Assembly (NCBI GenBank): GCA_014843695.1
Contig: CM026401.1
Location: 31,348,067-31,412,066, forward strand
Source of the DNA: Archivesica marissinica
Lineage: Eukaryota; Mollusca; Bivalvia; Venerida; Vesicomyidae
Length of the DNA stretch: 64,000 bases
Direction: 5' to 3'
Program-made: the position numbers and the translations under genes
The notes under the pieces: model-generated
Told to the model about the DNA's origin: nothing
The model's input: only the letters and a program-made list of their open reading frames with translations
Database searches by the model: none
In this document: one piece after another, positions 63,735-64,000 of the stretch
Layout: the number at the start of each line of letters is the position of its first letter
Numbering within the stretch: the first letter of the stretch is position 1

Positions 63735-64000
63735 TTATTAGCAATATAGGTCAAGGTCACATTTGGTACCGAATTCCACATTGGATCTTAGATAACTGTG
63801 TTTCAGTGCATCTTTTTCTTACTCAGCCAGAACTATAAGTTGATTTATTTCTAGATACAGAATGTATACAGTTTAGTTTGAATAGACAAGGTATAGACAA
63901 GGTATAGCACTTTTCTATTTTACACTTTGGTATGATGGTGTCTATTTCTTGAACAAATCTGGGAGGAAACATGCCACTATTAGATGGTCAGAACATCTTG
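63735..64000 (+). other. VAMP 3' untranslated region (partial)
   Basis: Follows the TGA. No AATAAA seen before the window edge, so the 3' end lies outside. A GGTATAGACAAGGTATAGAC-like duplication is at 63888-63907. Confidence 0.6.

Overview
The window is eukaryotic, from an intron-rich, AT-rich metazoan. A lophotrochozoan, most likely a mollusc, is my best guess. The reasons are GT-AG introns of several kb, several tRNA-derived SINE families, DIRS, Gmr1-type and CR1/Jockey-like retroelements, hAT and TA-target MITEs, and very dense minisatellites. The species assignment is inference. Two 1000-N gaps (984-1983 and 17388-18387) both abut tandem arrays and are probably placeholders of arbitrary size.

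Only two host genes can be supported. The main one is a plus-strand synaptobrevin/VAMP gene running from 40622 past 63734. Its coding exons are 40622-40697, 42514-42592, 45480-45559, then two alternative transmembrane exons of identical length and phase (47338-47389 and 50922-50973), and a terminal exon 63646-63734. The first exon is not identified. Both TM exons are 52 nt, so including both or neither breaks the frame; only one-or-the-other gives a tail-anchored R-SNARE of about 125 aa. The splice donor of exon 40622-40697, together with the last 16 coding bases, has been amplified into a 1.3 kb array of 22-bp units. The second gene is represented by one minus-strand exon (16833-16985) of an ACK/TNK-type tyrosine kinase. 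Its 3' end and donor are also duplicated, next to a 9.1 kb minisatellite.

Layout: 1-4660 tandem arrays (39, 75/87, 48 and 51 bp); 4749-4990 a MITE; 6.2-6.8 kb SINE pieces; 7290-16394 a giant 39-bp array; 16.4-17.0 kb the kinase exon and its partial copies with a SINE; 17.05-17.39 kb a 34-bp array; 18388-22967 a Ty3/gypsy-lineage element with integrase upstream of RT (Gmr1-type) and a probable 3' LTR; 23.1-25.3 kb a LINE broken by two SINEs; 26.5-29.0 kb SINE/LINE fragments and a foldback repeat; 29.3-30.0 kb a 46-bp array; 30.1-30.8 kb a MITE split by an insertion; 32.2-38.6 kb a 6 kb DIRS element on the minus strand (gag, RT-RNaseH-methyltransferase, frameshifted tyrosine recombinase, 180-bp inverted ends); 38.6-40.6 kb arrays and a SINE; 40.6-64 kb the VAMP gene, whose introns hold many SINEs, nested hAT elements, a TA-target MITE inside a satellite, and arrays including a 3.5 kb 24-bp array open in all three minus frames.

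Most long ORFs in the window come from tandem repeats and are not genes. No rRNA, functional tRNA, CRISPR array or prokaryotic operon is visible.
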